In this document: piece by piece, positions 49,723 through 58,304 of the stretch
How the letters are laid out: the number at the start of each line of letters is the position of its first letter
How positions within the stretch are numbered: position 1 is the first letter of the stretch
DNA from: Vulcanococcus sp.
GTDB lineage: Bacteria > Cyanobacteriota > Cyanobacteriia > PCC-6307 > Cyanobiaceae
Assembly: GCA_019264575.1 (NCBI GenBank)
Contig: JAHUZV010000019.1
Coordinates: 1-64,000, forward strand
Direction: 5' to 3'
DNA length: 64,000 nucleotides
Notes under the pieces: generated by a model
The model's input: only the letters and a program-made list of their open reading frames with translations
Database searches by the model: none
Told to the model about the DNA's origin: nothing
Program-made: the position numbers and the translations under genes

Positions 49723-49899
49723 TTATGTGGGCTCTGCTGCGGCTTGGCTGAGCTTGTCGAGTAAGGGGCCCATCCAGGGTTGCCAGATGCCCCGCGCCAA
49801 GGTGTGCTGGCAGGGTGCATAGATGCGGCGCGCCCGGATGGTGTTGCGCAACAGATGCAGCTCCTGCGCTGTGAGTTCAAGCGTGATGAGGGCTGCCAT
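49723..49899 (-). CDS. Small hypothetical protein (58 residues)
   Basis: An ATG at 49899 and TAA at 49723 delimit a frame of 58 residues beginning MAALITLELTAQELHLLRNT and containing QHTLARGIWQPWMGPLLDKL. It fills the gap between the desaturase and psbA genes and has a helical, Leu-rich make-up without signal peptide. No family recognised. A frame shift of one gives a 61-residue alternative without sense. Confidence 0.5.
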   Translation of the reverse strand: MAALITLELTAQELHLLRNTIRARRIYAPCQHTLARGIWQPWMGPLLDKLSQAAAEPT

Positions 49900-50009
49900 C
49901 AGCTGGCCTCAGATGGGGTGATCCAGCTGTAGGCGCTTCAAGGAACATCGAGCTGCTGATGCTGCAGGAGTGCCGCTGTTGTTGCGCAGAGTGCCGCCAC
50001 ACGGCAGCC

Positions 50010-51065
50010 TCAGCCTTGCGCTGGAGCTGGCCGCGCTGCCAGATCAAGCGGGAATTGGTGGGCGTTGCGCTCGTGCATGGCTTCGATGCCGAGGTTGCCG
50101 CGGTTGAGCACATCGGCCCAGGTGGGGATCACGCGGCCCTGGTGATCCAGCACGGCGTGGTTGAAGTTGAAGCCGTTGAGATTGAAGGCGAAGCTCACCA
50201 CCGCCAAGGCGGCACACCAGATGCCGATCACCGGCCAGGCGGCCAGCAGGGCATGCACGCTGCGGCTGTTGTCGCTGGTGGCGTAGGGCATGATCAACCG
50301 CCCCATGAAGGCGTGGGCCGCCACGATGTTGTAGGTGGGTTCTTCCTGGCCAAACAGATAGCCCCGGTTGATCGATTCCTGCTCGGTGGTTTCACGAATC
50401 AGGCTGCTGCTTACCAGTGAGCCATGCAGGGCCGCCAGGAAGGCTCCGCCGAAGCTGCCGGCCACCGCGAGCATGTGCAGCGGGTGCATCAGCACGTTGT
50501 GTTCAGCCTGCAGCACCAACATGAAGTTGAAGGTGCCGGAGATGCCGAGGGGCATGCCGTCGGCAAAGGCTCCTTGGCCAAGCGGATACACCAGCAACAC
50601 GGCCATCGCACCGGCCCAGGGGGCGGAGTAGGCCACAGCAATCCAAGGCCTCATCCCCAGCCGGTAGCTGAGTTCCCATTGGCGGCCCATCCAGGCCGTG
50701 ATTCCGATCAGGAAGTGGAACACGATCAGCTGATAAGGCCCGCCGTTGTAGAGCCACTCCTCCACGCTGGAGGCTTCCCAGAGGGGATAGAAGTGGAGCC
50801 CGATGGCGTTGGAGCTCGGCACCACGGCTGCGCTGATCAGGTTGTTACCCCCCAGCAGCGAACCGCTTACCGGTTCGCGGATGCCATCAACATCCACAGG
50901 GGGTGCGCCAATGAAGGCCAAGGCGAACACGATTGTTGCCGTGAGCAGGCAAGGAATCATCAGCACACCGAACCATCCGATGTAGATGCGGTTGCTGGTG
51001 TTGGTGATCCATGCACTGAATTGCCGCCAGGGATGACGCCTGGCCGCAGAAGAAAGGCTTGTCAT
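50010..51065 (-). CDS. psbA: Divergent photosystem II D1 protein (PsbA variant)
   Basis: A 351-residue D1 with five membrane helices and one residue fewer than standard D1 at the N-terminus (canonical number = position + 1). YZ (canonical Y161), D170, E189, H190, H198, H332, E333, H337, D342 and A344 are all present, as are iron ligands H215 and H272 and the QB proton carrier H252. It is the acceptor side that differs: E244 to Pro, Y254 to Phe, F255 to Met, Q261 to Pro, S264 to Thr, F265 to Ser and N266 to Asp. Near the pheophytin, F124, C125 and Y126 become Thr, Ala and Trp, and Y73 becomes Gly. Not ChlF, because the Mn ligands are kept. ATG at 51065; no other photosystem II gene is nearby. 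Confidence 0.95.
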   Translation of the reverse strand: MTSLSSAARRHPWRQFSAWITNTSNRIYIGWFGVLMIPCLLTATIVFALAFIGAPPVDVDGIREPVSGSLLGGNNLISAAVVPSSNAIGLHFYPLWEASSVEEWLYNGGPYQLIVFHFLIGITAWMGRQWELSYRLGMRPWIAVAYSAPWAGAMAVLLVYPLGQGAFADGMPLGISGTFNFMLVLQAEHNVLMHPLHMLAVAGSFGGAFLAALHGSLVSSSLIRETTEQESINRGYLFGQEEPTYNIVAAHAFMGRLIMPYATSDNSRSVHALLAAWPVIGIWCAALAVVSFAFNLNGFNFNHAVLDHQGRVIPTWADVLNRGNLGIEAMHERNAHQFPLDLAARPAPAQG

Positions 51066-51347
51066 GGTGAATGGTGGTAATGACACACGCCCCGGCGATC
51101 TCAATGCGCTGGTGGGGCGGGTGCTGATTGATGTGCGGCGCAACGTGGCGCTGATCCCTCGGTAGCTGCGTGCTGTGTCAGGGGACCGGATCAGCCCATG
51201 GCTCGTTGAGCCGCACTCACGCTGGTGCCATTCAGGTTGGGCTGGGCTCCAAGGCGCCACCTTGCAGCGGCACCGCAGCGGATTGGTGCAGCCGGGTGCA
51301 GCGCGCAGGGGCTGGCGTGATCAGGCTGGAGCAGTTGCTTCGCCTCG

Positions 51348-51794
51348 ATGACCGCCGCGATCGTGATCCTGCTGGTGATCGGCACCCTGGTGGTGGTGAT
51401 CATGCCCAGCCGGGAGGAGTTCGCCTGGTTTCTGCGCTTGCGTCGGCCGCGTTGGCTCAGCTTTGAGGGCTTGATCCCCTTGATCTGGTTGGCCATTTAT
51501 GGCTGCTTCTATGCCTCGGCGCTGTTGGTGTGGAACCGCACCACCAGTTGGGGATTGATGGCTGGCTATCTGCTGCTTCTGGTGTTGGTGCAGAGCTACA
51601 CCTGGTTGATCTGCCGCACCCGTCGCCTTGCCAATGGCACGGCGGTGGGCCTGGCGGGTTGGATCTGGGGGGTGGCACTCACGCTGGTGGTGGCCGGCTC
51701 GTCGCAACCCGCCGCCCTGCTGTTGATCCCCTACCTGCTGTGGAGCCCGGTGGGCACGCTGGTCACCTGGCAGATGCAGCGCCTGAACCGCTGA
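51348..51794 (+). CDS. tspO: TspO/MBR family protein
   Basis: A 148-residue five-helix membrane protein of the TspO/MBR (translocator protein) family, which binds porphyrins and may regulate or break down tetrapyrroles under stress. The tryptophan-rich first loop (FRLRRPRWLSF-like WFLRLRRPRWLSFEGLIPLI) and the later PYLLWSPVGTLVTW are characteristic. ATG at 51348. It is divergent from the variant psbA, with 282 bases between the two starts. Confidence 0.85.
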   Translation: MTAAIVILLVIGTLVVVIMPSREEFAWFLRLRRPRWLSFEGLIPLIWLAIYGCFYASALLVWNRTTSWGLMAGYLLLLVLVQSYTWLICRTRRLANGTAVGLAGWIWGVALTLVVAGSSQPAALLLIPYLLWSPVGTLVTWQMQRLNR

Positions 51795-51873
51795 TGCACC
51801 GCGCCTGCTCCTGATCCGGACCTGCCACGGATCGTGCGCCTGGATAAACCGGGAGCAGCGGCAGCGGAGGCCC

Positions 51874-52083
51874 ATGTTTCTGAAAACCCGGCACGACGGC
51901 TCCTTGATGGAGGTGTTGAGCCTTCCTGCGTTGTTTGATCCCTTTGCCAAGCATCTGCAGGGCCGTCTCCATGCCGGTGAGGAGCTGCAGGAGCCCGAGC
52001 GATTTCTCAAGAGTGATCTGATCTTTCCTTCCGGTGAAGCGCTGCCCCGTTGCTGGCTCGATCCTCATTACACGCAGCCATGA
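51874..52083 (+). CDS. Small conserved cyanobacterial protein
   Basis: A 69-residue acidic protein, MFLKTRHDGSLMEVLSLPAL at the start and FPSGEALPRCWLDPHY at the end. I recognise the pattern as a small conserved hypothetical protein of cyanobacteria. Its 3' end overlaps the convergent phosphoribosyltransferase gene by 77 bases. Function unknown. Confidence 0.75.
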   Translation: MFLKTRHDGSLMEVLSLPALFDPFAKHLQGRLHAGEELQEPERFLKSDLIFPSGEALPRCWLDPHYTQP

Positions 52084-52708
52084 GTTGCAGCACCTCGCTG
52101 TCGCTCACCGGCTCGAAGCGCTGATACCAGGCCCCCACGGCCCAGAGGTCATCCACCTCCGCCAGGGCGACCAGTTGATCCAGCTCCGGGCGCAAGGCAT
52201 CAGCAACGCGCCGATCGATCACCGGCACCGCCAGCACCAGTTGGCTGGGCGCGCTGAGGCGCAGCGATTGCAGCGCGGCCCGCACCGTTAGGCCTGTGGC
52301 CACGCCGTCGTCGATCACCAGCAGCGGCCGATGGCTCAGCGCTGCTGACGGTGGATCGCCATAGAGGCGCTGCCGGCGTTCGAGTTCGCGCTGCTGCTCC
52401 GCCACGATCCATTGGCGCAGCGCGGGATCGAGCCGATAGGCCCTGGCGGTGGCTTCATCCCAGATCTGCACGCCACCTGGAGCGATGGCTCCCAGGGCTA
52501 GTTCCGGCGCGTGGGGATGGGCGAGTTTGCGCACGGCCCAGCTGGCCAGCGGCAGATGAAGCTGCCGGGCCACCTCGGCGGCCACCACGATGCCGCCGCG
52601 GGGAAGCCCCATCACCAGGGCGTTGGGTTTGTGGCTCCAGCTGCTGAGCTGCTGGGCCAGAGCTCGACCGGCGTGGCTGCGATCACGCCATAACGCTGTT
52701 CGAACCAT
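52007..52708 (-). CDS. Phosphoribosyltransferase-domain protein
   Basis: A 233-residue protein with a type I phosphoribosyltransferase fold. The N-terminal VMGLPRGGIVVAAEVARQLH, the PRPP-loop LLVIDDGVATGLTVRAALQS and AVPVIDRRVADAL are typical of the ComF-like/erythromycin-esterase-linked group in bacteria. The ATG at 52708 overlaps the end of the P-type ATPase gene by 26 bases, so the two are probably co-translated; the functional link is unknown. The frame is open further upstream but lies within the ATPase. Confidence 0.87.
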   Translation of the reverse strand: MVRTALWRDRSHAGRALAQQLSSWSHKPNALVMGLPRGGIVVAAEVARQLHLPLASWAVRKLAHPHAPELALGAIAPGGVQIWDEATARAYRLDPALRQWIVAEQQRELERRQRLYGDPPSAALSHRPLLVIDDGVATGLTVRAALQSLRLSAPSQLVLAVPVIDRRVADALRPELDQLVALAEVDDLWAVGAWYQRFEPVSDSEVLQLMAACNEDRASNGAALHRKERSDHS

Positions 52709-55373
52709 GGTGATGGGCCTTCCAGGTGGAGCGGAGCTGAACCGCCAGCAGTGGCGCTGGGATGCACAACAGCAGCCACCACCACAACTGTGATGGGATC
52801 GGTGCCATCTGGAAGGTGCGGGCCAGGGGCGGCCAGCCCTGCAGCACCACAAGAGCGATCAGCTCTGTGGCGATGCCCAGCCACAGCAGGGCATTGGGCT
52901 TGAAGCGGTTACGGCCGCGGCAGGCCAAAGCGGTGCCCGCCTGGGCAAACACGATCGATCCCAGGGCCACCGCCGAGGCTTGGTGCTGCAGAGCCACCAG
53001 CTCGGCGCTCGCCTGATGGTGCAGCAACGCTGGCGCAATCGCGCGCAGCTGCGGCAGACCGATGCCATGGCTCCACCACGTGAGGCCGTAGCCGAGCATC
53101 GCCAGCGTTCCCTCCAATAGCCCCAGAAACAGGTAGGCCTGCCGTAGCAGCGGCCGATCCAGCAGCGGCTGATCGCGATGGCGCGGTGGCTGGCTCATCA
53201 CATCGGCCCGCGGTGGGTCGGCCCCAAGGCCCAGGGCTGGCAGCAGATCGGTGCCCAGATCCACCGCCAGGATCTGCAGCACCGTGAGGGCCGCTGGGAT
53301 CCGCAGCGCCAGCATCGTGAGGAACGGCGCCACTTCAGCGACGTTGGAAGCCAGGATGTAGAGGATGAAGCGGCGGATGTTGTCGTACACGCCCCGGCCG
53401 TGGCGCACCGCCGAGACGATGGTGGCGAAGTTGTCGTCCACCAGCACGATGTCGGCGGCTTCGCGGGCCACATCGGTGCCGCTGCGGCCCATGGCAATGC
53501 CCACATCAGCGGCTCGCAGCGCGGGCGCGTCGTTGACGCCATCGCCGGTGACGGCCACCACCTCGCCCAAGGCCCGGTAGGCCTGCACCAGCCGCAGCTT
53601 CTGCTCTGGCGCCATGCGGGCAAACACCAGCCGTGAGCGGAACTTCAGCAGCTGGCGCAGCTGTGCATCGCTGAGCCGGTTTAGATCGCTGCCGTTCACC
53701 ACCCGCACCGGGTCGGGCCCGGCATGGGCGGGGGCATCGAGCAGGCCGATCTGGCGGGCGATCGCCTCGGCGGTGAGGCCGTAGTCGCCCGTCACCATCG
53801 TGACCTTGATCCCGGCGCGATGGCAGGCGGCGATCGCCTGGCTCACCCCGGGCCTTGGTGGGTCGTAGAGACCCACCAAGCCGAGCAACACCAGTTGCTC
53901 CTCCTGCAGTTGGGGTTGATCCATGGGGCGGCAGGCGATCGCCAGCACGCGGTAGCCCTGCCGCGCCATCACATCGTTGGCGGAGCTCACCACCTGCCGC
54001 TCAGCTGGGCCCAGCGGCGCCAATGTGCCGGCGCGGAGCCAGTGGCTGCAGCGCTGCAGCAGCTCCAGCGGGGCCCCTTTGCTGCCCACCATCCAGGTGC
54101 AGGCTTCGGGCCAGCGGGAATCGTTCTGCCACTGCAGCAGCACGCTCATCAGGCGCCGCTCGGAATCGAAGGGCAATTCCTGCAGCCGCGGTAGGCGCTG
54201 GCGTTCCAGCTCCAGGTCCAATCCCGAGCGTTGGGCCCCCTGCAGGAGAGCCGTTTCCGTGGGATCACCAACCTCCAGTGAGGCGTTGCAGCACTGGGAG
54301 GCGACCAACAGCAGCAGGTCTTGAGCATCTCCCCAGGTGCTCTGCAGGGTCATGGCATTGGCTGTGAGCGTGCCGGTTTTGTCGGTGCAGATCACACTCA
54401 CGCAGCCGAGCGTTTCCACAGCTGAGAGCCTCCGCACCAGGGCCTTTTCCCTGGCCATCCGCTTCACCGCCAGTGCCAGCGCCAGGGTGACCGTGGGAAG
54501 CAGACCCTCCGGCACATTGGCCACGATGATGCCGATGGAGAACACCAGGCTCTCCAGGGGATTCACCCCCACCAGCAGCACCCCGCCCAGGAAGGCCAGA
54601 GCGCCCATCCCCACTGCAATCGCGGTGACGGTGCGCACGATCCGCCCGACTTGCACTTCAAGGGTGCTGGCACCCCGTTCGATGCCTGCACTGAGGTGGG
54701 CCACCTGGGCAATTTCGGTGTCGCCGCCGGTGGCGTAAACCAGTGCCAGGGCACGTCCAGCCACCACAGTGGTGCCGGCCGGCAGCAGGTTTGCTGTGTT
54801 GGTTGGCGTGCTCCGCAGCGGTTGGCTGGCTGCATGGCGTGCCACCGGTAGGGCCTCACCGGTGAGCACAGCGGCATTAAGCGAAAGCTCAACCGCCTCG
54901 ATCACCCGGCAGTCGGCGGGCACCTGGTCTCCCGCCTCGAGCTCCAGCAGATCGCCTGGCACCAGCTCCTCCACGGCCAAGAGCTGGAGTGTCCCGTCCC
55001 GCCACACCCGCACCTGCCTGGGCAGCACGTTGGTGAGGGCCGCCAGGGTGCGTTCGGCCTGAAAGTCTTGCCAGAAGCTGAACACGGCATTGATCAGCAC
55101 CACGCTCCAGATCGCCCAGCCCAGTTCTGCCGTTCCAGCCAGGAAGGCCATCGTTCCCGCCACCCACAGCAGGAGCGCCATGAAATGGGTGAGCTGATCA
55201 CTCAGGCGCAGGATCCAGGGCCGCCGCCTCTGTGGGGGGAGCCGATTGGCGCCGAATCGCGCAAGGCGAAGCGCGGCTTGGGAACTGCTTAAACCTTTCG
55301 CGCTGCTCTCCAGGGCTTTGAGGGCTGCTTCTGGGGTGAGGCTGCAGATGGGCGGTGAAGCAGTGAGTGGCAC
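52683..55373 (-). CDS. P-type ATPase, Na,K-ATPase-like (P2C-type)
   Basis: An 896-residue P2-type ATPase. Standard machinery: LTGEA (about 170), phosphorylation Asp near 331 in CTDKTGTLT, and [20 protein letters not shown]. Its ion site differs from the SERCA-like pump at 8804: M4 reads VANVPEGLLPTVTLA, M5 SNVAEVAPFL and M6 VDLGTDLLPAL, which match animal Na,K-ATPase and H,K-ATPase at the Glu, Ser-Asn-Glu and two Asp ligands. No beta-subunit gene is next to it. GTG start at 55373. Ion specificity (Na+, K+ or both) is inference. Confidence 0.9.
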   Translation of the reverse strand: MPLTASPPICSLTPEAALKALESSAKGLSSSQAALRLARFGANRLPPQRRRPWILRLSDQLTHFMALLLWVAGTMAFLAGTAELGWAIWSVVLINAVFSFWQDFQAERTLAALTNVLPRQVRVWRDGTLQLLAVEELVPGDLLELEAGDQVPADCRVIEAVELSLNAAVLTGEALPVARHAASQPLRSTPTNTANLLPAGTTVVAGRALALVYATGGDTEIAQVAHLSAGIERGASTLEVQVGRIVRTVTAIAVGMGALAFLGGVLLVGVNPLESLVFSIGIIVANVPEGLLPTVTLALALAVKRMAREKALVRRLSAVETLGCVSVICTDKTGTLTANAMTLQSTWGDAQDLLLLVASQCCNASLEVGDPTETALLQGAQRSGLDLELERQRLPRLQELPFDSERRLMSVLLQWQNDSRWPEACTWMVGSKGAPLELLQRCSHWLRAGTLAPLGPAERQVVSSANDVMARQGYRVLAIACRPMDQPQLQEEQLVLLGLVGLYDPPRPGVSQAIAACHRAGIKVTMVTGDYGLTAEAIARQIGLLDAPAHAGPDPVRVVNGSDLNRLSDAQLRQLLKFRSRLVFARMAPEQKLRLVQAYRALGEVVAVTGDGVNDAPALRAADVGIAMGRSGTDVAREAADIVLVDDNFATIVSAVRHGRGVYDNIRRFILYILASNVAEVAPFLTMLALRIPAALTVLQILAVDLGTDLLPALGLGADPPRADVMSQPPRHRDQPLLDRPLLRQAYLFLGLLEGTLAMLGYGLTWWSHGIGLPQLRAIAPALLHHQASAELVALQHQASAVALGSIVFAQAGTALACRGRNRFKPNALLWLGIATELIALVVLQGWPPLARTFQMAPIPSQLWWWLLLCIPAPLLAVQLRSTWKAHHHGSNSVMA

Positions 55374-55472
55374 AACACCTGGTTCTGGCTGTGCTTGCTC
55401 CCTAGCGCAAGAGCGAGGGTCTGTCGCGTTTTGATCGTGATTGGGCTGCGGTTAGAGCCACAAGCGCTGTTG

Positions 55473-56681
55473 ATGTTCGCCGGCTGGGAGAACGCCAGGC
55501 GTGGATCTTTAAGACACGAGCAGGGTTGGCTCGATGCCTTGGTGTTGCTGCAACTGAAAAGGACGGCGTGGGCCCAGGGGCGACTGCACCGCTTCGGCCT
55601 GATTGCCGGATTGGTTGTGCTGGGAGGAATCCTGATGCGTGTGGGTCATGGCGTGATCGCACCGGTTCAGGTGGAGGATGCGCGTTTGGCTGTGCCGTCC
55701 ACCCCCCTGGTTCCAGGCACGGAGCTCGTGCTGGCCAAGGAGTACGGCCGCCTGGGGCACGTTTATGTGCGAGAGGGAGCTGCTGTTGCGCCTGGTCAGG
55801 TGTTGTTTTCTCTGAAGCGTGATCCTGAGCTGGATCAAGACCTCGTGGATCGAGGGCTGGCGCGCGATATCAGCGAGGTGAATGCTCAGATTCGCGAGTC
55901 TCGCCGCGCTCTTGACTCGCTGGCTGAGCGTTCAGTCTTGGCTCGAACCGTTGTGAATCCTCAGTTTGAGCAGCAGATCACCCTCGCGCGTCAGCGCTTG
56001 GATCGGCGCATCTCGCTGTGGCGGGCGGGCGGTCTCAGCCGCGATTGGGTGGATGACAGTGAAGAGCGGCTCTTGCGTTTAAAACGCGATGCAGCCCAGT
56101 GGCAGGAGGATCGTCAGAAGCTGGTGGGTTTGCAGGGGCTGATTCAGCTGCAGAACGCTCGTTTGCAGGGCCTCTTGCAGCAACAGGCAAAGCTGCGTCA
56201 GAGCGATCTGCAGCGGCGATCGGAGCTGCGTGTGTATCCACCGCTTCAGTTCAATGAGCAAACGCATCTTGATTACGCCACCTACCGTTCGCCGGGCCGC
56301 GGCACCGTGTTGCGGTTGCTCAAACAACCCGGTGAGGCGGTGAAGCCTCGCGAAGCGGTGGCGATTGTGCAGAAGGATCTGCCGCCTCCTGTGGTGGAGG
56401 CCAGGATTCCTCAATCAGGTCAATGGTTTTTGCGTCCTGATCAGGAGGCTCGGGTCGAGATTCCCTCGTTGCGGCAGCGGTATGGTGCCCAAACCGTTGC
56501 TGTCGATCACGGGGGTAACGGCTGGCTGCGGCTGCGGTTGGCTTTGAAAGGTGTGCCAGATCCCGAGATCCGGCGCTTGCTCACATTGCCGGGAGAACCG
56601 GTGCGATTGACCATTCCGCGCGAGCATCTGTTGGTGCGTTGGTTGCGCACACGGGAGCTGAAGGCCTGGGGCACACCGTGA
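55473..56681 (+). CDS. HlyD-like periplasmic adaptor (membrane fusion protein)
   Basis: A 402-residue protein with a short cytoplasmic N-terminus, one membrane span (FGLIAGLVVLGGILM, about 41-55), a lipoyl half-motif (VYVREGAAVAPGQVLFSLKR, about 97-116), a long alpha-helical hairpin (about 117-250) and the second lipoyl half plus beta-barrel (YRSPGRGTVLRLLKQPGEAV, from about 270). This is the architecture of adaptors that link an inner-membrane exporter to an outer-membrane channel. ATG at 55473; a TTG at 55395 is possible. Its TGA overlaps the next ATG by one base. No ABC or RND pump partner lies nearby. Confidence 0.85.
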   Translation: MFAGWENARRGSLRHEQGWLDALVLLQLKRTAWAQGRLHRFGLIAGLVVLGGILMRVGHGVIAPVQVEDARLAVPSTPLVPGTELVLAKEYGRLGHVYVREGAAVAPGQVLFSLKRDPELDQDLVDRGLARDISEVNAQIRESRRALDSLAERSVLARTVVNPQFEQQITLARQRLDRRISLWRAGGLSRDWVDDSEERLLRLKRDAAQWQEDRQKLVGLQGLIQLQNARLQGLLQQQAKLRQSDLQRRSELRVYPPLQFNEQTHLDYATYRSPGRGTVLRLLKQPGEAVKPREAVAIVQKDLPPPVVEARIPQSGQWFLRPDQEARVEIPSLRQRYGAQTVAVDHGGNGWLRLRLALKGVPDPEIRRLLTLPGEPVRLTIPREHLLVRWLRTRELKAWGTP

Positions 56682-57322
56682 TGGTGCTTTTGGCCGCACT
56701 GGTGATTCCCCATCTGGTTTGGGCCCAGCGGCTGGTTGTTGATCTGAAGCCGGAGCACAACAGCTATGGGCGCAATCCCACGCTGGTGGTGTGGCGGGGC
56801 GTTGATGGAGCGCCCAGCAGCCGCAACCGATCTGATTGCTCCAGTTTTATCTCCGCGCTGTGGCGTCGTGCCTACGGTTATGGGCCAGATGAGATGCGCC
56901 ACTGGCTTGGTGATCCGACACCACGAGCCATCGACTATCACTCCGCCATTGCGGCGGGCAATCGCTTTCAACAGATTGAGCGGATTGGCGATTTGCAGCC
57001 TGGCGATCTCCTGGCCACGCGCTATCAACGCAGCCGGCCTGGCGCTACGGGGCATGTGATGGTGGCTGCGGATCGGCCGATGGCTGTGGATGTCTGTTCC
57101 CAGGCTCGTTGCGTGTTTCGGCTTGTGGTGATTGATTCCTCGCGCAGTGGCCATGGCCCTGCAGATACCCGTCCTGGTACGGGTGGTGCCGGAAAGGGTG
57201 TGATTCAGTTACAGACCTCTCGCGATGGTCGATTGCAGGGGTATCGCTGGAGTGAGCGATCCAGCTCTCGCTGGCGCGTTCTCCCTGAAGAATCGCTGCT
57301 GGTTGGCCGGTTTATGAGGTGA
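56681..57322 (+). CDS. Secreted NlpC/P60-like cysteine peptidase
   Basis: A 213-residue exported protein with a signal peptide (VLLAALVIPHLVWA, residues 2-15). The core follows an NlpC/P60 order: catalytic Cys53 in RSDCSSFISALWRRAYG, GDLQPGDLLATRY, then His125 in ATGHVMVAADRP, with VVIDSS following. NlpC/P60 enzymes cut gamma-glutamyl bonds in peptidoglycan, and one (PgdS) cuts poly-gamma-glutamate in Bacillus. The match is by motif only, and a CHAP-like fold cannot be excluded. It is co-translated with the HlyD-like gene and convergent on pgsC. Confidence 0.65.
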   Translation: MVLLAALVIPHLVWAQRLVVDLKPEHNSYGRNPTLVVWRGVDGAPSSRNRSDCSSFISALWRRAYGYGPDEMRHWLGDPTPRAIDYHSAIAAGNRFQQIERIGDLQPGDLLATRYQRSRPGATGHVMVAADRPMAVDVCSQARCVFRLVVIDSSRSGHGPADTRPGTGGAGKGVIQLQTSRDGRLQGYRWSERSSSRWRVLPEESLLVGRFMR

Positions 57323-58304
57323 GTGCCCAGAGGTGGTGGGTGATCAACAGAACGGCCATGGCTGCGCTGATCATCATCAGCATCCATGGCAGCACCTTGG
57401 ATCGGTCGTAAAGTACAACGTCGTTGGCATAGGAGAGGATGGCGATCACCACCAGGATGTGATTGCCCTGAAAGGGCAAGGCTTCCATCCCGAGCTGAAT
57501 AAACAGCATCTCCGCACTCCACACATAGGCGATGCTCAAGAGCAGTGCAACCACGTAACGATTCAGGCCCACGATCAAGCTGCGAGCACTCATCGCGCGC
57601 ACCCCATGCTCCACACTCAAACAGCCCACCACAAACATGGCGGCACTCAGCGGTTCCAAGAGCAGCACAGCAGCCATTGGTGCCACCACATAGCCACCGG
57701 GGCGTTCGTGGGTGCGTTTGTAGATCGTCATGCCGATGAGTAGTGCCACAAGAAACTGAACTGACTTGAAATGCAGTTGAATGCTGCTCACATGCCTGTA
57801 GTACTGGTTGAGTTCATTGAAGTTGATCCCAAAGAGCTGGCTGCCGATGCCAACAAGTGAGAGTGTGAGGATCAGGGTTCCTGCACTCACAATCAGCATT
57901 CCCTGGCTCACCAATCGCCAGTTTTGGCGATGAAGGTTGAAGGCGATCACGCCTGGGAGCAGGCAGCCGGTGATGCCGTCGAGTGTGGAGGCAATCAAGC
58001 CGAGTTGAATTGCAATCAGGGCTAGGGGTGTGCTGATCAGGATGGAGAGTGCGCCAAGGATGTACATGGGTAGCCGCCTCTGATGATGCAGTCGTTCAAG
58101 CCAGCGTTGATAGATCCATTGGATGAGATAAGAAGTTGCTGCTACGATGAAGCACCAGCCTGGTGAGACCAGGGCAAGATTCGTGAGCATTCCAGGGACG
58201 ATAATTCCGCCTGGCGTGATACCTCTTCGCTGCTGCCAAATCAGTGCCAGTAGGCTTCCGATTGCAAGGCTAAAGCGCTGAATCTCTGGTGTGCTTAGCT
58301 CCAT
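57312..58304 (-). CDS. pgsC: PgsC-like membrane protein with two repeats
   Basis: A 330-residue membrane protein with about ten helices. The first half matches PgsC/CapC of poly-gamma-glutamate synthase (QQRRGITPGGIIVPGMLTNL, then CLLPGVIAFNLHRQNWRL). The second half repeats the pattern in weaker form (IYKRTHERPGGYVVAPMAAV). Bacillus PgsC is about 149 residues, so this is a doubled version. The ATG at 58304 overlaps the pgsB stop by 10 bases. Less GC-rich than most of the window. Confidence 0.85.
   Translation of the reverse strand: MELSTPEIQRFSLAIGSLLALIWQQRRGITPGGIIVPGMLTNLALVSPGWCFIVAATSYLIQWIYQRWLERLHHQRRLPMYILGALSILISTPLALIAIQLGLIASTLDGITGCLLPGVIAFNLHRQNWRLVSQGMLIVSAGTLILTLSLVGIGSQLFGINFNELNQYYRHVSSIQLHFKSVQFLVALLIGMTIYKRTHERPGGYVVAPMAAVLLLEPLSAAMFVVGCLSVEHGVRAMSARSLIVGLNRYVVALLLSIAYVWSAEMLFIQLGMEALPFQGNHILVVIAILSYANDVVLYDRSKVLPWMLMMISAAMAVLLITHHLWALTS

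Noticed and set aside
50010..51065. psbA variant as chlorophyll f synthase (ChlF)
   Set aside because: ChlF lacks Mn-cluster ligands, whereas D170, E189, H332, E333, H337 and D342 are all kept here.
51064..51165. A 33-codon plus-strand frame ([20 protein letters not shown]...) over the start of psbA
   Set aside because: It overlaps the psbA start on the other strand, has no clear ribosome-binding site and no family resemblance; probably chance.
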